Assembly (NCBI RefSeq): GCF_040361435.1
Contig: NZ_APNL01000029.1
Span: forward strand, 1-27,171
Length of the DNA: 27,171 nt
From: Salinisphaera sp002433465
GTDB taxonomy: Bacteria; Pseudomonadota; Gammaproteobacteria; Nevskiales; Salinisphaeraceae
Direction: 5' to 3'
Shown: in pieces, positions 1 to 6,874 of the stretch
How the letters are laid out: each line of letters opens with the position of its first letter
Numbering within the stretch: position 1 is the stretch's first letter
Notes under the pieces: model-generated
Told to the model about the DNA's origin: nothing
The model's database searches: none
The model's input: the letters and a program-made list of their open reading frames with translations, nothing else
Made by a program: the position numbers and the translations under genes

Positions 1-183
1 GTAATGTGCGATGAACCTTTTTTTATGGGCGCGATCGATCCCGGTTCGTGGCTATCGACCGGATGCACCGTTCGGCAACGGCTTCACAATCTCGTGCCAC
101 GACGCGCGTTATCGTTATCGTCGACGCCCCAGGGGTGCCCAGCCCGATGAATTATCACCTGTATCTTTCAGCCGGATACGCCC

Positions 184-978
184 ATGTCTTATGAACACGA
201 ACGCCGCGACGCGCGCGTTGCCCTGGTGACCGGTGGCGCACGCGGTATTGGCCGCGCGATCACGCGACGGTTGCTGGCCGACGGTTTTCATGTCGGCGCA
301 CTCGACCACGACGCCGATGCGCTCGCCGAGCTCGAGCAAGAACTCAATGCCACGACCTCGTCCGATGCGAACCGTCTGGAAACCCTCGTCGCCGATGTCG
401 CCAACGAATCGTCGGTTGCCGACGCCGTGGCCCGCCTCACCGACAAGTGGGGGCAACTCGACCTACTCGTAAACAACGCCGGAATCGCCGATCCCTTCAA
501 CGGCCCCATCGAATCGCTCTCGCTGGAAGACTGGAATCGCGTGATCGGCGTCAACCTCACCGGCTACTTTCTTTGCAGCAAACACTGCACGCCGTGGCTG
601 CGTGATGCGCGGGGCGCGATCGTCAACATGGCGTCGAGCCGTGCGTATCAATCCGAAGCCGAGACCGAGGCCTATGCCGCGAGCAAGGGCGGCATCGTCG
701 CACTCACCCATGCGTTGTCGGTCAGCCTGGGCCCGGCCATTCGCGTCAATGCCGTCGCCCCCGGATGGATCGATGTTCGTGATGAACAAGGCGAAAGCGA
801 CAGCCCGCCGGCCCTACGCGATATCGATCATGAACAGCATCCGGTCGGGCGCGTCGGCCGTGGCCACGACATCGCCGCGCTGGTCGCTTTCCTCGCCGGC
901 CCGGAGTCGGGATTCATCACCGGCCAGACGCTCGTGGCCGATGGCGGCATGACCCGTAAGATGATTTATGCGCATTAG
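184..978 (+). CDS. SDR family NAD(P)-dependent oxidoreductase
   Basis: A classical short-chain dehydrogenase/reductase of 264 residues, probably cytosolic. The Rossmann dinucleotide-binding motif TGGARGIG lies at residues 16-23, the structural NNAG at 97-100, and the catalytic set is visible as N124, S151, Y164 and K168 (YAASK). The C-terminal 'FITGQTLVADGGM' stretch is typical of FabG-like SDRs. An acidic residue (D41) after the second strand suggests NAD rather than NADP, which is an inference. The substrate cannot be read from sequence. The ATG at 184 is preceded only by a weak GGAT at about -11. It is followed 126 bp later by the OsmC gene on the same strand, and no terminator was seen between them, so partial co-transcription is possible. 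Confidence 0.9.
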   Translation: MSYEHERRDARVALVTGGARGIGRAITRRLLADGFHVGALDHDADALAELEQELNATTSSDANRLETLVADVANESSVADAVARLTDKWGQLDLLVNNAGIADPFNGPIESLSLEDWNRVIGVNLTGYFLCSKHCTPWLRDARGAIVNMASSRAYQSEAETEAYAASKGGIVALTHALSVSLGPAIRVNAVAPGWIDVRDEQGESDSPPALRDIDHEQHPVGRVGRGHDIAALVAFLAGPESGFITGQTLVADGGMTRKMIYAH

Positions 979-1023
979 ATACCATCTTGCTGAACAGCTG
1001 CGAGCGGCCACCTTGCGGTCGCG

Positions 1024-1033
1024 CAATCGATTG
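1024..1033. promoter_or_regulatory. CAATCGATTG palindrome upstream of the OsmC gene
   Basis: A perfect 10-bp palindrome flanked by near-symmetric GCG/GCGC, about 70 bp before the osmC-like start. Its size and position would suit a MarR/OhrR-type repressor site. No promoter hexamers could be placed with confidence, so the operator role is inference only. Confidence 0.3.
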
Positions 1034-1104
1034 TGCGCAATGCTTGTGTTCGACGATCATCGCCCGTAACGTTCAGGACGTACCTACAACAAAAGGAGTT
1101 CCGT

Positions 1105-1530
1105 ATGCCCGTTCGCAAAGCTAACGCGCAGTGGCAAGGTGATCTGAAATCCGGCAAGGGCAACATGTCGCTCGAAAGCGGCGCCTATGAAGGCCAGTTC
1201 TCTTTCAAGACCCGGTTCGAAGAAGGCACGGGCACGAACCCCGAAGAACTGATCGGCGCCGCGCACGCGGGCTGTTTTTCGATGCAGTTCTCGGCAATGC
1301 TTGCCGAAGAAGGCCATACGCCGGATTCGATCCAGACCGAGGCGAAGGTGCATTTCTCGGTGAGCGGCACGCCTACCATCGAACGCATCGAACTGATCAC
1401 CCGGGGCAAGGTGCCCGGCATGGACGCGAGCGAGTTCAAGGACGTGGCAGCCAAGGCCAAGGAAGCCTGCCCGGTATCGCGCCTGTACAAGGGCGCCGAA
1501 ATCAGCCTGGATGCCGAGCTGGACACTTAA
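1105..1530 (+). CDS. osmC: OsmC family peroxiredoxin
   Basis: Cytosolic thiol-dependent hydroperoxide reductase of the OsmC/Ohr superfamily, 141 residues (E. coli OsmC is about the same length). The two redox cysteines are C57 in 'AHAGCFSM' and C122 in 'EACPVSR', the arrangement in which the peroxidatic cysteine is resolved by the second one. The 'GTNPEELIGAAHAGCF' context favours the OsmC branch over Ohr. The start is set at 1105 because AAGGAG sits 7 nt upstream; a longer in-frame reading from 1033 has no such site. A strong intrinsic terminator follows at 1555-1581. Expected role: detoxifying organic hydroperoxides under oxidative or osmotic stress. An OhrR-type regulator lies 12 kb away. 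Confidence 0.93.
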   Translation: MPVRKANAQWQGDLKSGKGNMSLESGAYEGQFSFKTRFEEGTGTNPEELIGAAHAGCFSMQFSAMLAEEGHTPDSIQTEAKVHFSVSGTPTIERIELITRGKVPGMDASEFKDVAAKAKEACPVSRLYKGAEISLDAELDT

Positions 1531-1554
1531 ACGCCTGACCTCAGCACGTGCATG

Positions 1555-1581
1555 AAAGCCGGGCCCTGCCCGGCTTTTTTT
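1555..1581 (+). terminator. Intrinsic terminator after osmC
   Basis: GCCGGGC (1558-1564) pairs with GCCCGGC (1568-1574) around a 3-nt loop and is followed by seven T residues, 25 bp after the stop codon. Confidence 0.9.
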
Positions 1582-1756
1582 GTGGCCAAGGCCTATCGCG
1601 TAGCGCGCAGATGCAGCGGCATCGACCGGCGTTGCAGCGCCGGTGTTGGCGTTAATCGTCGCTCAATCGGCAAATTTATCGCGCTAGCCATTGTTTTTTG
1701 CGAGATCGTCGCAACGTCTCGTTGTTCATACGCGAAAAACAGCAGAGCAAGCCAAC

Positions 1757-2236
1757 ATGGAAGTCAAGCAGGACAGTGTCGTAAGCATCCATTACGTACT
1801 GCGTGATACGGACGGCGAAATCATCGATCAGTCGAGCGAAGGCCAGCCGCTGGCCTATCTTCATGGCCATGGCAACATCGTGCCGGGCCTGGAAAAGGCG
1901 ATCGAGGGTCATGGCCAGGGTGAAGAGGTCAAGGCGACCGTCGAACCCGAGGAAGGCTACGGCCCCTACCGCGAAGAGCTGGTACAGAAAGTCAGCCGCG
2001 ACGCATTCCAGGGCGTTGACGAACTGGCGCCGGGCATGAGCTTTCGTGCCGAATCCGATGCCGGCCCCATGATCGTCACGGTCAAGGAAGTCGAAGGCGA
2101 AGAAGTCACGGTCGATGGCAACCATGTCCTGGCCGGGCAGACGCTGAACTTCACCGTCAACATCGAAGATGTCCGTGAAGCCAGCAGCGAAGAGATCGAG
2201 CACGGTCACGTGCACGATGGCTCGACCCACGGCTGA
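1757..2236 (+). CDS. slyD: FKBP-type peptidyl-prolyl isomerase, SlyD-like
   Basis: Cytosolic prolyl cis-trans isomerase and chaperone, 159 residues. The FKBP core is at about 1-70 and 120-140, with 'YLHGHGNIVPGLEKA' at 34-48 and 'VDGNHVLAGQTLNF' at 119-132. The insert-in-flap chaperone domain lies between them at about 75-119. The closing 'EEIEHGHVHDGSTHG' matches the point where E. coli SlyD begins its His/Cys-rich metal-binding tail, but here the protein stops after a few histidines. So the nickel-binding extension is nearly absent, and a role in nickel delivery to hydrogenase is less likely. The ATG at 1757 matches the SlyD N-terminus; the in-frame extension to 1691 does not look like family sequence. 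A GC hairpin follows at 2261-2284. Confidence 0.93.
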   Translation: MEVKQDSVVSIHYVLRDTDGEIIDQSSEGQPLAYLHGHGNIVPGLEKAIEGHGQGEEVKATVEPEEGYGPYREELVQKVSRDAFQGVDELAPGMSFRAESDAGPMIVTVKEVEGEEVTVDGNHVLAGQTLNFTVNIEDVREASSEEIEHGHVHDGSTHG

Positions 2237-2260
2237 TAGCCGTCCGGCTTGAACCTGCGT

Positions 2261-2284
2261 GCGCAGCCTCTACGGGGGCTGCGC
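2261..2284 (+). terminator. GC hairpin downstream of slyD, possible weak terminator
   Basis: GCGCAGCC (2261-2268) pairs perfectly with GGCTGCGC (2277-2284) across an 8-nt loop, 24 bp after the slyD stop. There is no T-tract, so it may protect the 3' end or pause polymerase rather than terminate. Confidence 0.45.
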
Positions 2285-2338
2285 CCGGGTTCGTCGTGGA
2301 TCGACCCGGCATCTGGACTGTCGAACCACCGGGTCGAT
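2285..2338 (+). promoter_or_regulatory. Three-arm inverted repeat before the second SDR gene
   Basis: ATCGACCCGG at 2300-2309 is the exact reverse complement of CCGGGTCGAT at 2329-2338 (19-nt spacer). The same central arm can instead pair with CCGGGT at 2285-2290. The two pairings exclude each other. The element ends about 118 bp before the next start codon. It could be a protein-binding site with 10-bp half-sites, or a leader that switches between folds. Neither role is proven. Confidence 0.4.
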
Positions 2339-2456
2339 GATCTACGCATGCAACCGCAAGCGTACTACGGGTATAGAACGCCAGGACTTGAAGCGCATGG
2401 CAACTGGCCGTTCGCTCCTTGGCGATGCCCGTTCAAACATTGAAAGGTGATCTGTG

Positions 2457-3146
2457 ATGGACGCCCCCGTACTTCTGATAACCGGCGCTTCAAGCGGCAT
2501 TGGCGCCGCCACGGCCCGTCACGCCGTCGCCAACGGCTACCGAGTGGCGCTAGCGGCCCGCTCGGCTGACAAGCTCGAAACGCTGGTCGCCGAACTGGGC
2601 AGCGAATCGTCGCTCGCCCTGACCTGCGACGTGACCGACAAGGCCTCGCAGCAGGCCATGGTCGATCAGACGCTGAGCCATTTCGGGCGTATCGATGCAG
2701 TGTTTGCCAATGCCGGTATCGGCGGCAGGCCGGGTGGCTTCTGCGGCGCGGACAGCGACGTATGGAAGGACATGATCCTGACCAACGTCTACGGCGTCGG
2801 GCTGACCATTCAAGTGTGCGCAGAGGCCCTCAAAGAAAGCAGAGGCCATCTGCTAATCACCGGATCGGCCGCCGGCCGCACCACGATTCCGGGCTCCATG
2901 TACAGCGCCACCAAGTGGGCTGTCTCCGCCATTGGCTACGGCGTACGCGAGGAGCTGCGAGGTACCGGTATCCGCGTGACGCTGATCGAGCCGGGCATGG
3001 TCGATACGCCGTTCTTCGACGAACAGCCCGACCATGCGCTGACCGATCAGGATATCGCCGAAGCGGTCCTGTTCTCGCTTACGCGCCCGGCCAGCGTCGA
3101 CGTCAACGAGATCCTCGTACGTCCAACGCCACAAATCGACGATTGA
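2457..3146 (+). CDS. SDR family oxidoreductase
   Basis: A second short-chain dehydrogenase, 229 residues and only distantly similar to the one at 184. TGASSGIG is at 9-16, NAG at 85-87, and the catalytic N110, S137, Y149 and K153 are all present (MYSATK). 'AARSADKLE' after the second strand, with R35, suggests NADP preference (inference). 'IEPGMVDTPF' is the usual segment after the active site, and the short C-terminus after 'VNEILVRPT' resembles the YdfG/serine-3-dehydrogenase-like group. The ATG at 2457 is preferred over the adjacent GTG at 2454 because GAAAGGTGA lies at proper spacing upstream. Substrate unknown. A strong bidirectional terminator follows. Confidence 0.92.
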   Translation: MDAPVLLITGASSGIGAATARHAVANGYRVALAARSADKLETLVAELGSESSLALTCDVTDKASQQAMVDQTLSHFGRIDAVFANAGIGGRPGGFCGADSDVWKDMILTNVYGVGLTIQVCAEALKESRGHLLITGSAAGRTTIPGSMYSATKWAVSAIGYGVREELRGTGIRVTLIEPGMVDTPFFDEQPDHALTDQDIAEAVLFSLTRPASVDVNEILVRPTPQIDD

Positions 3147-3170
3147 TCTGCGCGTAGTAAGCACGGACAC

Positions 3171-3206
3171 AAAAAAACCGGCGCCCCACGGCTGCCGGTT
3201 TTTTTT
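3171..3206. terminator. Bidirectional intrinsic terminator
   Basis: AAAAAAACCGGC (3171-3182) and GCCGGTTTTTTTT (3194-3206) form a stem with A- and T-tracts on the two sides. It can therefore stop the + strand SDR transcript and the opposing Sel1/SH3 transcript. Confidence 0.85.
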
Positions 3207-3258
3207 GCGTCATTGACCCGGCATCACAAAATAGATGATTTCTCGCGTGATAGCGCGG

Positions 3259-3286
3259 GTGCGAGTGCGAGTGCGAGTGCGAGTGC
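3259..3286. repeat. Tandem hexamer GTGCGA, four copies plus partial
   Basis: Four perfect GTGCGA units at 3259-3282, followed by GTGC and preceded by one imperfect unit. It lies in non-coding DNA between two terminator-like elements. Short arrays like this vary in copy number by slippage. Confidence 0.85.
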
Positions 3287-3306
3287 AGGCACACCACGTC
3301 CAACAA

Positions 3307-3400
3307 CCGTGGCGCCTTGTAAATAAACGACGGCCACGTGCCGGCGTTTATTCTTCGATGGCGTTTAAAACAGCTGACGCGGTCAGCTGTTCTAGTGCCG
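3307..3400. repeat. Dispersed 94-bp repeat, copy 1
   Basis: Aligns end to end with 6327-6420. The right 63 bp (3338-3400) match closely apart from one compensating T insertion/deletion; the left third is more diverged (about two-thirds identity). It contains AATAAACG...CGTTTATT around 3322-3352 and a perfect 10-bp stem AACAGCTGAC/GTCAGCTGTT (3369-3378/3382-3391). Read on the minus strand, that stem is followed by TTTT and lies just past the stop of the Sel1/SH3 gene, so it could end that transcript. Confidence 0.75.
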
Positions 3401-3418
3401 AACTCATAGCGCCCCGGT

Positions 3419-4429
3419 CTATTCGACCAGCAGAAAACCGGCGATCCAGCCGGTGCGGCCGTCGTCGAACCGAATCCGACGCCAGTCTTCTTCACGGCCG
3501 GTCACCATCACGCGCTCGTTGCGCTTGGCCTGGAACTTGACCCGGTTGCCGGTAGACGGACCCGAACGCACGTTGACGACATCGCCACCGATATAGCGAA
3601 TCGGCCCGGTTTCCGACACACCTTGGGGCAGATCCGCCTGGGCGTCGTCGCTCTGCGGCGGTGCTTCGCTTACCTGGCCCATGTCGGCCGCGGGCGCCTC
3701 CTCATCATCACTAGCCAGGGGCTCGGTACTGCCGGCCAGCAGGAAGTCCGCCACCCAGCCAATCGCATAATCGTCGGCGAAAACCACCTGCCGCCAATCG
3801 CCGTCGCTATCCAGCACGGCCACAGGCGTGCTGCGATCGGCCTGACGAATCACGCGCCCGCGCGTGCTCGGCTGGCTGCGAATGTTGACGTTGTTACCGT
3901 CGATACGCGACTGCGGCAGGCTGTCGATGATCTGCGGGAGATTGTTGCGCGCCGATTCATTGCCTGCTTCGGCTGCCTTGGCCGCCCAGCGCGTCGCCTC
4001 GGCGAGATCCTGGGGTACGCCGTTGCCGCGCACGTAGAGCACCGCCAGATTATTCTGCGCAGCCGGCTCACCGTGCTCGGCCGCACGTTTGAACCACTCG
4101 GCCGCCTTGGCGTCGCTCTGCGGTACGCCGTGGCCTTCCTGATACATGATGCCGAGGTTGTGTTCGGCCTTGGAATAATTCTGGGCCGCTGCCTTCTCAT
4201 ACCAGTCCCGCGCCTGGGCATAATCCTGCTCGACGCCGTAGCCCTCGTCGTAAAGCACGCCCATGTTGTACTGGGCCGTGGCATTGCCGTTCTCCGCCAG
4301 CGGCCGTGCGCTTTTGAGAACCTCGGCTGCTTGCGCTTCGCTCGGGCCCTGTTGGGCTAGCGCGCCCGTGGCACAGACCAGTGCGCTGATCGCTATAACG
4401 GCAAGCCGTGAAATCGCTTTGTGCTTCAT
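3419..4429 (-). CDS. Sel1-repeat protein with two bacterial SH3 domains
   Basis: Exported protein of 336 residues. A Sec signal peptide spans about 1-25 (cleavage after 'GALA'). Three Sel1 tetratricopeptide-like repeats follow at roughly 49-84, 85-120 and 121-156, each with the '(A/N)xxNLGxxYxxGxGVxQ' pattern. Two SH3_3-type domains sit at about 176-232 and 277-336, each with the 'VNxRSxPS' and 'DWRxxxF..GWxxxFLL' signatures. An acidic, low-complexity linker joins them at 233-272. SH3_3 domains often bind peptidoglycan and Sel1 repeats mediate protein contacts, so a periplasmic envelope-scaffold role is inferred. The start at 4429 is chosen over 4444 because AAGGA lies 6 nt upstream and the signal peptide then begins 'MKHK'. 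The permease gene is 117 bp upstream on the same strand. Confidence 0.85.
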   Translation of the reverse strand: MKHKAISRLAVIAISALVCATGALAQQGPSEAQAAEVLKSARPLAENGNATAQYNMGVLYDEGYGVEQDYAQARDWYEKAAAQNYSKAEHNLGIMYQEGHGVPQSDAKAAEWFKRAAEHGEPAAQNNLAVLYVRGNGVPQDLAEATRWAAKAAEAGNESARNNLPQIIDSLPQSRIDGNNVNIRSQPSTRGRVIRQADRSTPVAVLDSDGDWRQVVFADDYAIGWVADFLLAGSTEPLASDDEEAPAADMGQVSEAPPQSDDAQADLPQGVSETGPIRYIGGDVVNVRSGPSTGNRVKFQAKRNERVMVTGREEDWRRIRFDDGRTGWIAGFLLVE

Positions 4430-4546
4430 GCTCAATCCTTGCATCGCGGCCAGACAGTCGACCGCTTACCCCTCATTCAGAAACGCTTTTTACCAGACCC
4501 GAATGCGCGATCAAATAGCGCGCGACCGGCCGGCCTTCCCCCGGTA

Positions 4547-5950
4547 CTAAGTTTGCACCGACGAATCCGGTGCATGTAAGCCGTAGCGTACACGAGCCCA
4601 GCCATACATCGCCGCCCCGCCCAGCATCCACGCGCCGAATATCGCCCATTCTACCGGCGCCAGCGCCGAGGGGCTGGTCGGCATATAAAGCATGATCAGC
4701 GCGATAGAAAGCACAAACGCGACTATTCCGACGAGTTTGCCCGCCGGCACGACGAACGGCCTGTCCATATGCGGTTCACGATAGCGCAGAACCAGAAACG
4801 ATGCGGCTACAAAAAGATAGGCAAGCACGATGCCCAGACCGCCGGCATTGACCAGCCAGACCATCGCACTGCGTCCGAGCAGCGGCGCCAGCGATGTCAC
4901 GATACCGATCAGCAGGATGGCGTTGGTGGGCGTGTTGTAGCGCGGATGCAGCTTAGCGAACGCGCGCGGCAGCATATCGGCCTTGGCGAGCGCATAAATG
5001 GCGCGCGAGCCGCCGATATAAAACGCATTCCAGCTGGTGATGATGCCGGCAATACCGGCCAGCACCATCAGCTTGCCAGCCCAGGCGCTGGAAAACGCAG
5101 CCGCCATGGCGTCCGGCACGGCCAGCGCGTCGAGGTCGATACCCTGCGGCGAAAGCACGTAGGCAGTGAAGAAAATGATCGCCGCATACCAAAACACGGC
5201 AAGCAGAACCGAAAACACCAGCAGGCGGCCGATATCCCGGTGCGGCATGTCGATTTCCTCTGCCGCCTGCGGAATCACGTCGAAACCGACGAACATGAAT
5301 GGCACCATCACGAGCACGCTCATGATGCCGCCGGCCACGCTCGATTCACCCGTGAAGAAAGGCGTTAGATTGCCGCTCTCGCCGCTGAAAAGCGCACCGG
5401 TGAGAAACAACAGCCCGACCGCCACGATCAGCAGCGTAACCAGTTTTTGCAACAGGGCTGCCGTACGAATACCAATGTAATTGACCCACATCATCAGCAG
5501 CGAACCGACCACGCCGACCAGCGCCCAGGTAGCCTCGACCTCCCAGCCGGCCACGGTCCACAGATACCCCACGCTGTAGCCCGGCACGATGTTCTCGACC
5601 ACGGTCGGCAGCGCGACCGCTTCGAAGGACACGACCGTCATATAGCCCAGCACAATCGCCCATGTGCATATGAACGACGCCATATGCCCGAGGCCGCGAT
5701 AGCTGTAGACGTGTTCGCCGCCAGCCTGCGGCATGGCAGCGGCGAGCTCGGCATAGGTCAGACCGACCAGCACGATCGCCACGCCACCGAGCAGAAATGC
5801 CGTAACGGCACCCAGACTGCCCGCCGACACGATCCAGTTGCCGGTCATGACGATCCAGCCCCAGCCGATCATCGCCCCGAATGCCAGGGCCAATACGTCC
5901 TTGCTCGCCAATACCCGCACGAAGCGAGGTGAGTCGCCGCTTGTAGTCAT
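4547..5950 (-). CDS. APC family amino acid permease
   Basis: Polytopic inner-membrane transporter of the amino acid-polyamine-organocation superfamily, 467 residues, with about twelve hydrophobic segments. 'FGAMIGWGWIV' at residues 24-34 is the broken first helix that binds the substrate backbone in APC proteins, and 'YAELAAAMPQAGGEHVYSYRGLG' is the family's TM2-TM3 signature. The C-terminal helices include 'PVEWAIFGAWMLGG'. The substrate cannot be assigned; the protein looks like the broad COG0531 group rather than a known specific carrier. Two ATGs are adjacent at 5953 and 5950. The AGGGGG ribosome site ends at 5955, so 5950 has the better spacing. A long gap lies upstream. Confidence 0.88.
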   Translation of the reverse strand: MTTSGDSPRFVRVLASKDVLALAFGAMIGWGWIVMTGNWIVSAGSLGAVTAFLLGGVAIVLVGLTYAELAAAMPQAGGEHVYSYRGLGHMASFICTWAIVLGYMTVVSFEAVALPTVVENIVPGYSVGYLWTVAGWEVEATWALVGVVGSLLMMWVNYIGIRTAALLQKLVTLLIVAVGLLFLTGALFSGESGNLTPFFTGESSVAGGIMSVLVMVPFMFVGFDVIPQAAEEIDMPHRDIGRLLVFSVLLAVFWYAAIIFFTAYVLSPQGIDLDALAVPDAMAAAFSSAWAGKLMVLAGIAGIITSWNAFYIGGSRAIYALAKADMLPRAFAKLHPRYNTPTNAILLIGIVTSLAPLLGRSAMVWLVNAGGLGIVLAYLFVAASFLVLRYREPHMDRPFVVPAGKLVGIVAFVLSIALIMLYMPTSPSALAPVEWAIFGAWMLGGAAMYGWARVRYGLHAPDSSVQT

Positions 5951-6326
5951 CATTCCCCCTGGCCCGAGGGCCGTCCGATCGCACCATGACTCCCTGGAGG
6001 CAGGTTAGCACCCGCGCGGATAACAGACATGATCTTGTTACGCCCTGTGAACACGAATACCGACCGCCACGTTGCTGCCCAAAGTCGTGCCAGACAAGCC
6101 GCGCAACGCCGCATGGCAGGATTTTGGGCGCAACGTGCACGGGCGTGCTCTATTTTTTCGCGATCCGGCGTTTCAGCGCGCCCACGTCGATTCGCTACAC
6201 AACGCGCGGCGCGACGCTTTTATTAGCGTTAACAGGCCCTGGCCCGGCCCAAAACAGATCCTGCAACAGCTGACCGGTCGAGTTGATAACGCGCGTGTGC
6301 CAAAGCAAGCGCGCCTCGGCCGACGG

Positions 6327-6420
6327 CCGTGACCCTTTGAAAACAAAAGACCAACGGGTGCCGGCGTTTATTTTTTCGACGGCGTTAAAACGGCTGACGC
6401 ATTCAGCTGTCGTGGTGCCG
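6327..6420. repeat. Dispersed 94-bp repeat, copy 2
   Basis: Second copy of the element at 3307-3400, in the same orientation and of the same length. The GTGCCGGCGTTTATT core (6358-6372) is identical to copy 1. The right-hand hairpin CGGCTGA/TCAGCTG (6381-6397) is degenerate, with a G-U pair on + and an A-C mismatch on -. The left hairpin of copy 1 is lost here. It is not next to a gene end, which argues against a purely terminator role. Confidence 0.75.
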
Positions 6421-6786
6421 GAGTAAGGGTTGCCGGGGAGGTGGGCTCGGGGCCGTCTGGGCATGAGCGCGTGGCCGCGCACGACCGCACCCGCAATCAT
6501 TCCCAACGACAAAATAGGCCGGAAAAAGCAGCCCCGTGATGCGCGAGGCCGCGCCAGTATTAGCCGCGTGCCCAACCCGGGGAATTTCGTGCACCGCCTG
6601 CGAAAAAGCGCGTTACCCGTTGCGATAAAAGCGAAAAAGCGAGAATACCGCGATGAAAAGCAGATCCACCACCGTACAACAATCGCGCTCGGGCTCGTTT
6701 TTCGCGCGATGTTACTGTATAACCCCGTGGGAAAAGCGGTTTTGCACAACGCCTCGGTGGGGACCGGGACAGAGTGATGCAACTGC

Positions 6787-6802
6787 GACGAAACTTTTCG
6801 TC
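6787..6802. promoter_or_regulatory. GACGAAA/TTTCGTC inverted repeat upstream of the M23 gene
   Basis: Two perfect 7-bp arms separated by CT, 73 bp before the peptidase start codon. It could be an operator or a short hairpin in the leader. No regulator in the window is linked to it. Confidence 0.3.
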
Positions 6803-6874
6803 TTTATGACAGGTCGAAGACGACTGTCGGGCGATGATTTCATCGTGCAAAGCGCGAGAGACCGAGGGTATTGA

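Larger units (their letters stand above)
5951..6874. other. Long divergent intergenic region
   Basis: About 920 bp between the leftward permease and the rightward M23 peptidase. It holds repeat copy 2 (6327-6420) and a 16-bp inverted repeat, GACGAAA/TTTCGTC, at 6787-6802, with AT-rich stretches near 6215-6235 and 6700-6730 where promoters might lie. Open frames crossing it, the longest at 6195-6782 on the minus strand, are arginine- and cysteine-rich, lack domain signatures and run through the repeat, so I do not accept them as genes. No RNA gene was recognised. Confidence 0.55.

Noticed and set aside
1625..1644. ACCGGCG/CGCCGGT inverted repeat between osmC and slyD
   Set aside because: Short, GC-only and common by chance at this base composition; no T-tract or promoter link.
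6195..6782. 195-residue open frame on the minus strand in the long intergenic region
   Set aside because: Rich in Arg and Cys, no domain signature or ribosome site, and it reads straight through repeat copy 2. Part of its sequence recurs in frame in copy 1, showing it comes from the repeat.
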